64,000 bases of DNA from Microbacterium mangrovi (GTDB taxonomy: Bacteria; Actinomycetota; Actinomycetes; Actinomycetales; Microbacteriaceae), in the NCBI RefSeq assembly GCF_000802305.1, contig NZ_JTDK01000006.1, positions 496,001 through 560,000 of the forward strand, written 5' to 3'. The notes under the pieces are model-generated. The model did no database searches and was not told the DNA's origin. It saw only the letters and a list, made by a program, of their open reading frames with translations. This document shows positions 8,113 to 16,057 of the stretch, piece after piece. Positions within the stretch are counted from its first letter, which is position 1, and each line of letters begins with the position of its first letter. The position numbers and the translations under genes are program-made.

Positions 8113-9429
8113 TCACGCGGACTCGAGCGCGCTCTGCAGCGTCGTGAGCGCCGCCTTCGCGGTCGTGTTGCCGCCGAGGATACTCTGCGCGAACGCGATC
8201 ATCGGCTGGGTTCCATCGACCTTGGTGACGTTGTAGAACACCGTGTTCTGTCCCGGGGCACCCCAGGTCTTCGAAATGGGCTGCCAGGTCTCGATGATCT
8301 TCGTCGCCTGAGGGTCGTCCGCGTACGCTTCCTTTGCGATCGACTTGAGCGGAGGAAGGCCGATGCCTGTCTTCTTCGTCCAGAGCGTCTTCATGTTCTG
8401 GTAGTAGTAGTTCAGGAACGCCTCCGAGCCTTCCACGCTCGTCGTGTTCTTGAACATGAAGATGTTGTTCGGGAAGTACAGCGCGCCCTTCTGTCCGGAC
8501 GGGCCCACCAGCGGGTCCCCGACCACGAGGTTGCTCGCGACCGACGCGTTGACGTTCGCCGGCGTGCCGGCGCCGTCCCAGATCATGCCGAACTTGCCGG
8601 CGTTCATCTGCGAGTAGGCGTTCGCCGACGTGTAGGTGGCGCTGCGCGGATCGACGTACCCGTTCTTCACGAGGCCGAGGACCCACTCCATCGCCTGGAT
8701 GTTCGCGTCGGTCACGACATCCACGTTCTGGTCCTTGTCGAACAGACCGCCGCCGTTGTTGATCATGTGCGCGACCAGGGTGTGCCCGCCGGTGAAGGCG
8801 CCCGCGCCCGAGTACGTGCCGTAGCCGTAGACGCCGATCTTCTTGAGCGCCTTGCAGGCCGCCTCGAACTCGTCCCAGGTGGTCGGCAGCGAGGCGCCGG
8901 CCTTGTCCATGAGCTGCTTGTTGTACCAGTAGAGCCGCATGTCGAGGTTGTACGGCACGGCCGCATAACCGTTGGCGGTCTTCATGGTGTCGAGCAGCCC
9001 CGGCAGGAAGTCGTCCTTGATGCCGTTGGACGCCCACTCCTTGGCGATGACGTTGTCGGCGTAGTGGATCTTGCCCTGCTTCTCGAACAGGAACGCGGTG
9101 GTCCCACCGCCGGAGCTGACCGACGGGTTGGTGTTGGCCGCCACCGCGGTGGTGAACGTCTGGGTGAAGTTCGCCCACTGGATCTGCTGGTAGGTGACCG
9201 TCGGCAGGCCCTTCTTGGGCTTGTAGGCCGCGACGATGGCCTTGTCTTCGTTCGGGAAGGCCGTCGGGGCGCCCCACGGCATGTTCCAGAACTTGATGGG
9301 CTTGGCACCGGAGGACGAGGAGCCTCCTCCGGGGGTACACGCCGCCAGAAGCGTCGCGGCGGCCGCCGTGCCGGCGACGCCCATGAAGCCTCGCCGGGTG
9401 AGACCGCTTGCCTTCGATTCGGATGTCAT
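8113..9429 (-). CDS. Extracellular sugar-binding lipoprotein of an ABC importer
   Basis: A 438-residue family 1 solute-binding protein. The N-terminus has a twin-arginine-like TRRGFMG, a hydrophobic stretch and a lipobox LLAAC with Cys31 as lipidation site, so it is anchored on the outer face of the membrane. The mature part is rich in W, N and Y residues, as in carbohydrate binders. The ATG at 9429 is preceded by GGAAGGAG at 6-7 nt. This is the first gene of the importer operon. The upstream region carries a TTGACA element and a LacI-type half-palindrome, so LacI control is likely. The ligand cannot be read from the sequence. Confidence 0.93.
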   Translation of the reverse strand: MTSESKASGLTRRGFMGVAGTAAAATLLAACTPGGGSSSSGAKPIKFWNMPWGAPTAFPNEDKAIVAAYKPKKGLPTVTYQQIQWANFTQTFTTAVAANTNPSVSSGGGTTAFLFEKQGKIHYADNVIAKEWASNGIKDDFLPGLLDTMKTANGYAAVPYNLDMRLYWYNKQLMDKAGASLPTTWDEFEAACKALKKIGVYGYGTYSGAGAFTGGHTLVAHMINNGGGLFDKDQNVDVVTDANIQAMEWVLGLVKNGYVDPRSATYTSANAYSQMNAGKFGMIWDGAGTPANVNASVASNLVVGDPLVGPSGQKGALYFPNNIFMFKNTTSVEGSEAFLNYYYQNMKTLWTKKTGIGLPPLKSIAKEAYADDPQATKIIETWQPISKTWGAPGQNTVFYNVTKVDGTQPMIAFAQSILGGNTTAKAALTTLQSALESA

Positions 9430-9562
9430 CTGGGACTCCTTCCGTGCCCGCCTTCCCTGGCGGGCAACTCGTTCTCCGTCGAACTGCTGGTGCACGTTGC
9501 AGCCTCGCGCCGTGCTCCCACGTCATCGAGGTGCGCTCTAGTTTCCAGTGCTTTGTTGTGCT

Positions 9563-9601
9563 TGTCAACATTTAGGTCACCGAGCTATGCAAGCGCTCCC
9601 A
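9563..9601 (-). promoter_or_regulatory. Promoter/operator region of the sugar importer operon
   Basis: On the minus strand there is an exact TTGACA (9563-9568). Some 20 bp upstream of it lies TGCAAGCGCTCCCA (9588-9601), an imperfect palindrome with the central CG and AGCGCT core typical of LacI-family operators. A clear -10 box is not obvious. The region sits between the lacI-type gene and the binding-protein gene. Function is inferred. Confidence 0.45.
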
Positions 9602-9654
9602 TTCGCGGAATGGAGCCTATCTCCCCCTGGGCGATTTGCACCCGGCGGATGGTC

Positions 9655-10707
9655 TCACCTCGGTAACAGATCTCCTTCCGCGTGCACATCGAGGGGCGCT
9701 GCGGCGGATTCGCGCACCACCAGCTCCGTCGCGAGCTCCTCGCGGGGAGCCGTCGTCTCGGGGTCGTCACGCAGCCGCAGCAGCATCCGCAGCGCGGCCG
9801 CGCCCATGTCGGCGACAGGCTGTCGCACGGTGGTCAGCGCCGGTGTCGTCCAGGCCGCTTCGGGCAGGTCGTCGAACCCCACCACGCTCAGTTCGCGGCC
9901 GATCCGGATGCCGCGCTCCGCGGCCGCCCGATACACCGCAAGGGCGAGGGGGTCGGTGCACGCGAAGACCGCGGTCGGCGGGTCGGCCGCATCGAGGAGG
10001 CAGCCGATCGCGACATCGTCGGCTCCCCCGCCGGCGTGCACGACCCGTGACGCGTCGAGCGAAGCGCCGTCCGCGGCCAGCGCCGAGCGGAAGCCGTCCA
10101 GACGCGCCTGGCTGTACAGATGACCCGGCGGGCCGGCGACCACCGCGAACGATCGATGACCGAGTTCGAGCAGATGCCGCCCCGCGGCGTGACCGCCCGC
10201 CCAGTTCGACGCTCCCACGCTCGGGACGTCGGCGGCCGGTGCAGCGACCGGGTCAAGCAGGACGATCGGGATGCCGGCGGCCCGGAGGGCGGCCAGCTCA
10301 CCGGCGGTGGGCGAGACCAGAGCCAGCACCGCACCACGAGACGGACGCGCGAGCAGTCGCTCCAGCCAGCTGCGCGGGCCGACGTCCCTGGCCAGCATCA
10401 CGACGACGTCGAGACCGGCGCCCGAGGCGGCGCGCTCCACACCGCTCAGCACCAGGTTCGCCCACGAGCCTTCCACGCCGCTGATCACGAGGTCGACCAG
10501 GTGGAGATCGGGCGGTGCGGCGGACCCGCGCCGTCGAGTCCGGCGGTATCCCGTCTCGGCGAGGATCCGAAGCACGCGATCGCGCATCTCGGCGGACACG
10601 TCCGAGCGTCCGTTGAGCACCTTGGACACGGTGGGCACCGTCGTGCCGGCCCGGGCGGCGATGTCCGCCAGGGTCACCGCACCGCCCTCGTCCGTCATGG
10701 GGGCCAT
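9655..10707 (-). CDS. LacI family transcriptional regulator
   Basis: A 350-residue repressor of the LacI/GalR family. The N-terminal helix-turn-helix (VTLADIAARAGTTVPTVSKV, residues 11-30) and hinge region are followed by a periplasmic-binding-protein-like effector domain (LVISGVEGSWANLVLSGVE onward). It lies between the importer operon, which it precedes on the same strand, and the divergent dehydrogenase/ThuA operon, with palindromic operator candidates in the intergenic DNA. It therefore most likely represses both in the absence of the sugar. Starts at 10707 and 10698 are both possible; neither has a strong ribosome binding site. Confidence 0.9.
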   Translation of the reverse strand: MAPMTDEGGAVTLADIAARAGTTVPTVSKVLNGRSDVSAEMRDRVLRILAETGYRRTRRRGSAAPPDLHLVDLVISGVEGSWANLVLSGVERAASGAGLDVVVMLARDVGPRSWLERLLARPSRGAVLALVSPTAGELAALRAAGIPIVLLDPVAAPAADVPSVGASNWAGGHAAGRHLLELGHRSFAVVAGPPGHLYSQARLDGFRSALAADGASLDASRVVHAGGGADDVAIGCLLDAADPPTAVFACTDPLALAVYRAAAERGIRIGRELSVVGFDDLPEAAWTTPALTTVRQPVADMGAAALRMLLRLRDDPETTAPREELATELVVRESAAAPLDVHAEGDLLPR

Positions 10708-10716
10708 GATGCCACT

Positions 10717-10728
10717 ACTTGCGCAACT
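10717..10728. promoter_or_regulatory. LacI-type operator candidate (proximal to lacI)
   Basis: ACTTGCGCAACT is an almost perfect 12-bp palindrome with the TTGCGCAA core. It lies 10 bp upstream of the regulator start and is followed by a partial repeat (ACTTGCAT). It is the same core as the site at 10804-10815, which suggests autoregulation. Confidence 0.5.
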
Positions 10729-10803
10729 TGCATAGGCTTCCAGGGGCTTGATTTCCGATCTTCCGCCGTGCCAGACTCAAGAATCTCGGTGACGTCCGTC
10801 CCG

Positions 10804-10815
10804 AGTTGCGCAACT
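10804..10815. promoter_or_regulatory. LacI-type operator candidate (proximal to Gfo/Idh operon)
   Basis: AGTTGCGCAACT is a perfect 12-bp palindrome with a central CG, as expected of LacI-family operators. It lies 16 bp upstream of the dehydrogenase start codon and overlaps the probable promoter or leader. It pairs with the similar site 87 bp away. Confidence 0.6.
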
Positions 10816-10831
10816 TTGCGGGAGGGTGACG

Positions 10832-12019
10832 GTGCCGTCACAACAACTACTGCGGGTCGGAATGGTCGGATATGCCTTCATGGGCGCCGCGCATTCGCAG
10901 GCTTGGCGGACAGCCCACCGGTTCTTCGATCTGCCTCTCACCCCCGAGATGACGGCGCTCGTCGGCCGCGACGAGCAGCGCGTGCAGGCTGCGGCGGAGC
11001 GGATGGGGTGGGGCTCGGTCGAGACGGATTGGCGGCGCCTCATCGAGCGCGATGACATCGACCTGATCGACATCTGCACCCCGGGCGACACGCACCGAGA
11101 GATCGCGGTGGCGGCACTCGCGGCCGGCAAGCACGTGCTGTGCGAGAAGCCGCTGGCCAACACCGTCGCCGAGGCCGAGGAGATGGCGGCCGCCGCCGAA
11201 GCCGCGGCGCAGCGCGGAGTGTTCGCGATGTGCGGCTTCACGTACCGGCGCACGCCCGCCCTGGCCCTCGCCCGGCGCTTCGTGCAGGAAGGCCGCCTCG
11301 GACAGATCCGGCACGTGCGCGCGCAGTACCTGCAGGACTGGCTGAGCGATGCCGACGCACCTCTGACCTGGCGCCTCGACAAGGACAAGGCCGGAAGCGG
11401 AGCCCTCGGCGACATCGGCGCGCACAGCATCGACCTCGCCCAGTGGCTCACCGGTCAGCGCATCGCCGGCGTCTCGGCCCTGATGCACACGTTCGTCACC
11501 GAGCGCCCGGTCGGCGGCGACTTCGTCGGCCTCGGCGGACACGGTGCCACCGGACAGGACGCGGCCCGGGGCCCCGTCACGGTCGACGACGCCACCGCCT
11601 TCACGGCACGGTTCGACGGCGGGGCGATCGGCGTCTTCGAGGCGACCCGATTCGCCCTCGGCCGCAAGAACGCCGTCCGCATCGAGATCAACGGGACGGC
11701 CGGATCTCTCGCGTTCGACTTCGAGGAGTCCAACGTGCTCCAGTGGTTCGACGCCGCCGATGCGGCGGATGCCCAGGGCTTCCGCCGCATCATCGTCACC
11801 GAGCCGGTGCATCCGTACGTCGGCAACTGGTGGCCCGCCGGACACGGCCTCGGCTACGAGCACGGCTTCACTCACCAGGTGGTCGACCTCGTCACCGCGA
11901 TCGCCGCCGGCGAGCAGCCGCGCCCCTCGTTCGCCGACGCGCTGCAGGTGCAGCGCGTCCTCGCCGCCATCGAAGCCTCCGCGGAGAACTCCTCCGCCTG
12001 GCAGTCCACCACCGACTAG
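10832..12019 (+). CDS. Gfo/Idh/MocA family oxidoreductase
   Basis: A 395-residue NAD(P)-dependent sugar or inositol dehydrogenase-like enzyme. The Rossmann motif GMVGYAFMGAAH lies at residues 11-22, the catalytic EKP of CEKPLANTV lies near residue 105, and the C-terminal alpha/beta domain with DIGAHSIDLAQWL follows. I chose the GTG at 10832 because GGGAGG at 10820-10825 gives normal spacing; the GTG at 10826 would abut it. This is the first gene of an operon with a ThuA-like gene and a second Gfo/Idh gene, under apparent LacI control. Such sets are known in oxidation of sugars to 3-keto derivatives; the precise substrate is not known here. Confidence 0.9.
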   Translation: MPSQQLLRVGMVGYAFMGAAHSQAWRTAHRFFDLPLTPEMTALVGRDEQRVQAAAERMGWGSVETDWRRLIERDDIDLIDICTPGDTHREIAVAALAAGKHVLCEKPLANTVAEAEEMAAAAEAAAQRGVFAMCGFTYRRTPALALARRFVQEGRLGQIRHVRAQYLQDWLSDADAPLTWRLDKDKAGSGALGDIGAHSIDLAQWLTGQRIAGVSALMHTFVTERPVGGDFVGLGGHGATGQDAARGPVTVDDATAFTARFDGGAIGVFEATRFALGRKNAVRIEINGTAGSLAFDFEESNVLQWFDAADAADAQGFRRIIVTEPVHPYVGNWWPAGHGLGYEHGFTHQVVDLVTAIAAGEQPRPSFADALQVQRVLAAIEASAENSSAWQSTTD

Positions 12020-12030
12020 GCCCGGAGACC

Positions 12031-12780
12031 ATGTCGCACCCCACGCGCAATGCGCTCATCGTTCGCGGCGGATGGGACGGGCACCAGCCCGTCGAGACCA
12101 CCGCGCTGTTCCTCCCCTTCCTCGAGGCGAACGGCTTCGCCGTGCGGATCGAGGACTCCACCGCCGTCTACACCGACGCCGAGTACATGTCGACCGTCGA
12201 CCTCATCGTGCAGGTCAACACGATGAACACCATCGAGAAGGACGAACTGGCCGGGCTCATCGCCGCCGTCCGCGCCGGCACGGGCATGGCCGGGTGGCAC
12301 GGCGGCATCGCCGACTCGTATCGGAACAGCGCGGACTACCTCCACATGATCGGCGGCCAGTTCGCGCACCACGCGTCCAAGGCGGCGCCCGAGGAGCTGT
12401 CCGGCGAGCAGTCCGACAACTACATCCCGTACACGGTGCACATCACGCCCCTCGGGCAGCGGCATCCGATCACCGCCGGCGTCGCCGACTTCGATCTCCT
12501 CACCGAGCAGTACTGGGTCCTGAGCGACGAGTACAACGACGTCCTGGCGACCACCACGCAGACCGTCCGGCCGTGGGATGCCTGGGACCGCCCGGTCACC
12601 GCACCGGCGATCTGGACCCGGCAGTGGGGCCGCGGCCGCATCTTCGTCTCAGCCCCCGGCCACCGGCTGGAGGTCGTCGAGGATCCGAACGTGCGCGGCA
12701 TCATCGAGCGCGGCATGCTGTGGGCCGCGCGCGGGTCCGAGCTGCCCGCGCCGCGCGAGAACGAGGAGGCCGCGTCATGA
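12031..12780 (+). CDS. ThuA-like domain protein
   Basis: A 249-residue cytoplasmic protein of the ThuA (trehalose utilisation) family, which has a glutamine-amidotransferase-like fold. Visible are the N-terminal ALIVRGGWDGHQP, the central GMAGWHGGIADSYRNS and the conserved IGGQFAHH. The start follows the dehydrogenase stop by 11 bp, and its end overlaps the next dehydrogenase start (ATGA, 12777-12780). In sugar operons ThuA proteins accompany Gfo/Idh dehydrogenases that act on disaccharides or 3-keto-glycosides, and that is the best guess here. The reaction itself is not settled by the sequence. Confidence 0.88.
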   Translation: MSHPTRNALIVRGGWDGHQPVETTALFLPFLEANGFAVRIEDSTAVYTDAEYMSTVDLIVQVNTMNTIEKDELAGLIAAVRAGTGMAGWHGGIADSYRNSADYLHMIGGQFAHHASKAAPEELSGEQSDNYIPYTVHITPLGQRHPITAGVADFDLLTEQYWVLSDEYNDVLATTTQTVRPWDAWDRPVTAPAIWTRQWGRGRIFVSAPGHRLEVVEDPNVRGIIERGMLWAARGSELPAPRENEEAAS

Positions 12781-13877
12781 CCGCGGAGCCGCTGCGCATC
12801 GGCATCGTCGGCGTCGGCAACATCAGCGCGCAGTACTTCGAGAACCTCCCGAAGCTTCCGGGCCTGCGCCTGGTCGCCGTGGCGGACATGGATGCCGCCC
12901 GCGCCGCGACGGTCGCCGAAGCACAGGACGTCGCCGCGCGCTCGGTCGACGAGCTGCTCGCCTCGGACGACATCGACGCGGTGCTGAACCTCACCATCCC
13001 CGCCGCGCACGTCGAGATCGGCACGCGGGCGCTCCAGGCCGGCAAGCACGTCTACGCGGAGAAGCCGCTGGGGATGTCGACCGCCGAGGCGGCGCCGATG
13101 CTGGACCTGGCCCGCGAGCGCGGACTCCGGGTCGGAAGCGCCCCCGACACGGTGCTCGGCACCGGCATCCAGACCGCTCGGGACCTGCTCGACAGCGGCG
13201 CGGTCGGCGCGCCCGTCGCGGCCTCCGTGCACTGGACGGCGCCCGGCCACGAGCTCTGGCATCCCGCGCCGCAGTTCTACTACCAAGCCGGCGGCGGACC
13301 GCTCCTGGACATGGGCCCGTACTATGTCACGGCGCTGATCACTCTCTTCGGACCCGTCGTGCGCGTCACCGGCGTGACCTCCCGGTCCGCCCGCGAGCGC
13401 CTCGTCGCGACCGGTCCGCAGGCCGGTCAGGGCGTCCCGGTGGACGTCGACACCCACGTGACGGCGATCCTCGAGCACGCGAACGGCGTGACCGCGACCG
13501 TGACCGTCAGCTTCGAGGTGTGGGCATCCCGCGCCCCGCTGTTCGAGGTGTACGGCGTGGCCGGCACGATCGCCGTGCCCGACCCGAACCGGTTCTCCGA
13601 CCCGGTCGAGGTGTACACGGCCGAGCGACGCGAGTGGACCGCGGTACCCGAATCGGCCGGCTACGCCGATGCGGGGCGCGGGTTCGGCCTCGCCGACATG
13701 GCGCGTGCGATCGCGACCGACCGCCCCCACCGGGCCTCCGGCGAGCTGGCGTTCCACGTCCTCGACGTCATGGAGAGCGTGCTCGTCGCTGGCGCCGAGC
13801 ACCGCGTCGTGGACATCCGCAGCTCGGTCGAGCGTCCGGCGCCGGTGCCGTTCGGCTCCGCCCCGGACTCCTGGTAG
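12777..13877 (+). CDS. Gfo/Idh/MocA family oxidoreductase
   Basis: A 366-residue NAD(P)-dependent dehydrogenase-like protein. The Rossmann motif IGIVGVGNISAQY is at residues 8-20, the EKP segment AEKPLGMST near residue 96, and a C-terminal substrate domain contains GGGPLLDMGPYYVTAL. It is the third gene of the LacI-controlled operon and overlaps the ThuA gene by 4 nt. It is only distantly similar to the first dehydrogenase, so the two probably catalyse different steps (for example oxidation and reduction) on related sugars. The stop lies inside a hairpin shared with the convergent regulator gene. Confidence 0.9.
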   Translation: MTAEPLRIGIVGVGNISAQYFENLPKLPGLRLVAVADMDAARAATVAEAQDVAARSVDELLASDDIDAVLNLTIPAAHVEIGTRALQAGKHVYAEKPLGMSTAEAAPMLDLARERGLRVGSAPDTVLGTGIQTARDLLDSGAVGAPVAASVHWTAPGHELWHPAPQFYYQAGGGPLLDMGPYYVTALITLFGPVVRVTGVTSRSARERLVATGPQAGQGVPVDVDTHVTAILEHANGVTATVTVSFEVWASRAPLFEVYGVAGTIAVPDPNRFSDPVEVYTAERREWTAVPESAGYADAGRGFGLADMARAIATDRPHRASGELAFHVLDVMESVLVAGAEHRVVDIRSSVERPAPVPFGSAPDSW

Positions 13878-13902
13878 CCGCCGGCCGGAGGACCGGCGCT
13901 AC
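13874..13902. terminator. Convergent hairpin between dehydrogenase and CsoR-like gene
   Basis: The arms GTAGCcGCCGG and CCGGCGCTAC pair except for one bulged C and overlap the stop codons of both convergent genes. There is no T tract on either strand, so termination strength is uncertain. Confidence 0.4.
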
Positions 13903-14174
13903 GAGCGGGAGTCGAAGTCGAACGCCTTCAGCAGCTCGGTCACGGCCTGGTCGCGTTCCTGGCCGCCCTCCTCGAACATGTGCGTGACGTGCGTGCGCAG
14001 GTGGTTCTCCAGCATGAGCTTGTTCAGAGACTCGAGGGCTTTCTGGATCGCACGGGACTGACCGATGATGTCCATGCAGTACTCGTCGTTCTCGATCATC
14101 TTCGCAAGCCCGCGCACCTGGCCCTCGATGATGGCGGTGCGGTGCTTGGCACGCTTCTTGATGTCGTCGATCAC
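13899..14174 (-). CDS. CsoR/RcnR family metal- or aldehyde-sensing repressor
   Basis: A 91-residue all-helical DUF156 repressor. The family pattern is clear: HRTAIIEGQVRGLAKMI (residues 11-27), Cys33 in EYCMD, and then NHLRTHV. Copper-type CsoR has Cys-His-Cys ligands with spacings of 25 and 4 residues. Here the same spacing gives Cys33-His58-His62, so the third cysteine is a histidine, as in RcnR or FrmR relatives, and there is no His near residue 3. It may therefore sense something other than Cu(I). The GTG start has a leaderless -10 (14181-14186). Neighbouring genes do not reveal its target; a CsoR-type operator exists at 28840-28854. Confidence 0.88.
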   Translation of the reverse strand: MIDDIKKRAKHRTAIIEGQVRGLAKMIENDEYCMDIIGQSRAIQKALESLNKLMLENHLRTHVTHMFEEGGQERDQAVTELLKAFDFDSRS

Positions 14175-14180
14175 CCAGCC

Positions 14181-14186
14181 AGGCTA
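14181..14186 (-). promoter_or_regulatory. -10 element for leaderless CsoR-like gene
   Basis: TAGCCT on the minus strand lies 6 nt upstream of the GTG start. This position implies a transcript that begins at or near the start codon. Confidence 0.45.
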
Positions 14187-14215
14187 CTCGCCGCAGACAG
14201 TGCAAGGATGACCGG

Positions 14216-15493
14216 ATGCCGCGTACTCCGACCTCCCTGCTGAGCCCGGCCGACCGGGAAAGGCTCCGGGCGCTCCGGCGCATGAAGTCCGTCTGCCTCG
14301 GTGCCCTCATCGGCCTGGCGCTGGTGTTCGCGATCTCGTTCGCCCTGGAGGCGCAGGTGACCTGGCTCCAGTACGTGCGCGCCGCAGCCGAGGGCGGCAT
14401 GGTGGGCGCGCTCGCGGACTGGTTCGCGGTCACCGCGCTGTTCCGGCATCCGCTCGGGCTGCCGATCCCGCACACCGCGATCATCCCCACCCGCAAGGAC
14501 GAGATCGGGCGGAGCCTGGGCGAATTCGTCGAGACCAACTTCCTGTCCACCGACGCGGTCCGCACGAAGCTCGCCGCCACGCCGATGGCGGAGCGGCTGG
14601 GCACGTGGCTGGCCGAGCCGGAGCACGCCGCGCGGGTCGTGCAGGAGGCGTCCGGGGTCGCCTCCGGCATCCTGCGCGCACTCAGCGACGACGACGTGCA
14701 GGAGGTCCTGGAGCAGCTCGCCCGAGAACACCTCCTCGAGCCCGAATGGGGCCCGGCCGCGGGCGCGTGGCTCGAACGCGTCGTCGCCGCGGACGCGCAC
14801 CGGGCCGCCGTCGACCTCGCTGTCGACAGCGTCGCCACGTGGCTCGACGCGAATCGGGCGGCCTTCGACGGGCTGGTCTCGCGCCGGCTGCCCTCGTGGG
14901 TCCCGTCGGTCGCGCACCGATTCGTCGACGAGACGGTGTACCGCGAGGCGGTCGGGTTCGTGCAGGCGGTGCAGGACGACCCGCAGCATCCGGCCCGGGC
15001 CGCCATCGACGGCTATCTCGACCGGCTCGCCGGCGCGCTCCAGGAGGATCCTGCGATGATCGCCCGGGTCGAGGGCGCCAAGCGCGCGGTGTTCGACTCG
15101 CCGCGGGTGCGGGAACTGGCCGCGCAGGCGTGGGATGCCGCGAAGACCGGCCTGCTGACCGCGCTCGGCGATCCGCACAGCGCCCTGCGGTCCCGGGCGG
15201 TGAGCGCGGTCGCCGACATCGGCGCGCGCCTCGCCGCCGACCCGGCCCTGCAGCACCGCGTCGACACCTGGCTGACGGATGCCGCCGTCGCCGCCGTGGG
15301 CCGCTACCGTCACGACATCGCGTCGATCATCGTCGAGACGGTGGAACGGTGGGATCCTGCCGAGACGACCGAGAAGATCGAGCTCATGGTCGGTCGCGAC
15401 CTGCAGTACATCCGCCTGAACGGCACGATCGTCGGCGCCATCGCGGGCCTGGTGATCTTCACCGTCGCCCACGCGCTGATCCCGGTGGGCTGA
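14216..15493 (+). CDS. DUF445 family membrane protein
   Basis: A 425-residue protein of the DUF445 family (YjiN-like). It has an N-terminal membrane helix (LGALIGLALVFAISFAL, near residues 30-47), the conserved EGGMVGALADWFAVTALFRHP segment after it (residues 60-80), a long, mostly helical central part, and a C-terminal hydrophobic helix (GTIVGAIAGLVIFTVAHALI). The function of the family is unknown. The gene starts 41 bp from the divergent CsoR-like gene and is followed directly by the intergenic repeat array. AAGGAT lies 6 nt upstream of the ATG and could be a leaderless -10. Confidence 0.88.
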   Translation: MPRTPTSLLSPADRERLRALRRMKSVCLGALIGLALVFAISFALEAQVTWLQYVRAAAEGGMVGALADWFAVTALFRHPLGLPIPHTAIIPTRKDEIGRSLGEFVETNFLSTDAVRTKLAATPMAERLGTWLAEPEHAARVVQEASGVASGILRALSDDDVQEVLEQLAREHLLEPEWGPAAGAWLERVVAADAHRAAVDLAVDSVATWLDANRAAFDGLVSRRLPSWVPSVAHRFVDETVYREAVGFVQAVQDDPQHPARAAIDGYLDRLAGALQEDPAMIARVEGAKRAVFDSPRVRELAAQAWDAAKTGLLTALGDPHSALRSRAVSAVADIGARLAADPALQHRVDTWLTDAAVAAVGRYRHDIASIIVETVERWDPAETTEKIELMVGRDLQYIRLNGTIVGAIAGLVIFTVAHALIPVG

Positions 15494-15494
15494 G

Positions 15495-15692
15495 CGTTTC
15501 GACTCGCTGCGCTCGCTCAACGACCGCGGGGGCAGCGACACCCGGTCGTTGAGCGAGGACGCGCGAAGCGCGACCGAGACGAAACGTCATCCCAGCAGGC
15601 CAAGCGTTTCGACTCGCTGCGCTCGCTCAACGACCGGGGAGCGACACCCGGTCGTTGAGCGAGGACGCGCGAAGCGCGACCGAGACGAAACG
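15495..15692. repeat. Array of inverted intergenic repeat units (four copies)
   Basis: Two head-to-tail pairs of one element fill this gap. The forward unit (CGTTTCGACTCGCTGCGCTC and on to CAACGACCG) is at 15495-15526 and 15605-15636. The reverse unit (CGGTCGTTGAGCGAGGACGC and on to GAAACG) is at 15543-15586 and 15649-15692. Each forward unit can pair with the following reverse unit to give a long stem. The units contain internal GAGCGCAGCG-like palindromes. They resemble REP/BIME-type elements. No transposase is present. Confidence 0.8.
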
Positions 15693-15722
15693 CGTCACGT
15701 TCCGAACGTCGGACCCCGGGCA

Positions 15723-15728
15723 TAGAGT
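15723..15728 (+). promoter_or_regulatory. -10 element for leaderless GIY-YIG gene
   Basis: TAGAGT lies 6 nt upstream of the ATG at 15735, and no ribosome binding site is visible. Confidence 0.4.
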
Positions 15729-15734
15729 CCTGCG

Positions 15735-16046
15735 ATGGCTCACGTCTACATCCTGCGATGCGCAGACTGTACGTACTACGTCGGCAGCACGAACGATCTC
15801 CGGCGACGCCTCGACCAGCATGCAACGGTTCACGGCAGCGCGTACACCCGTCGTCGCCTCCCGGTCGAGCTGGCCTGGTGCTGCGAGTTCGAACGGCTCG
15901 AAGATGCGTTCCTGTGGGAGAAGCGAATCCAGGGCTGGAGTCATGCGAAGCGGAAGGCTCTGATCGAGGGCGGCTTCGAGGCCGTTCGCGGATGGAGCGC
16001 CCGCCACCGGCGAGCAACGGCTGCTCGGGTGCCCACGGAGGGCTGA
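15735..16046 (+). CDS. GIY-YIG nuclease family protein
   Basis: A 103-residue small GIY-YIG domain protein of the YhbQ/UPF0213 kind. The domain spans residues 1-80: VYILRCADCTYYVGST carries the first (here VYI...YVG) motif, RRRLDQH supplies the conserved arginine and histidine, and EKRIQGWSHAKRKALIEG contains the catalytic-type glutamate. Stand-alone members are thought to be DNA-repair-type nucleases, though most are untested. The gene is flanked on both sides by copies of the inverted repeat family, which is notable because repeat-processing enzymes are sometimes small nucleases. A leaderless -10 precedes it. Confidence 0.88.
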   Translation: MAHVYILRCADCTYYVGSTNDLRRRLDQHATVHGSAYTRRRLPVELAWCCEFERLEDAFLWEKRIQGWSHAKRKALIEGGFEAVRGWSARHRRATAARVPTEG

Positions 16047-16057
16047 GACGCACGACG

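Noticed and set aside
15495..15692. CRISPR array
   Set aside because: Units alternate in orientation, spacers are absent or nearly identical, and no cas genes are present.
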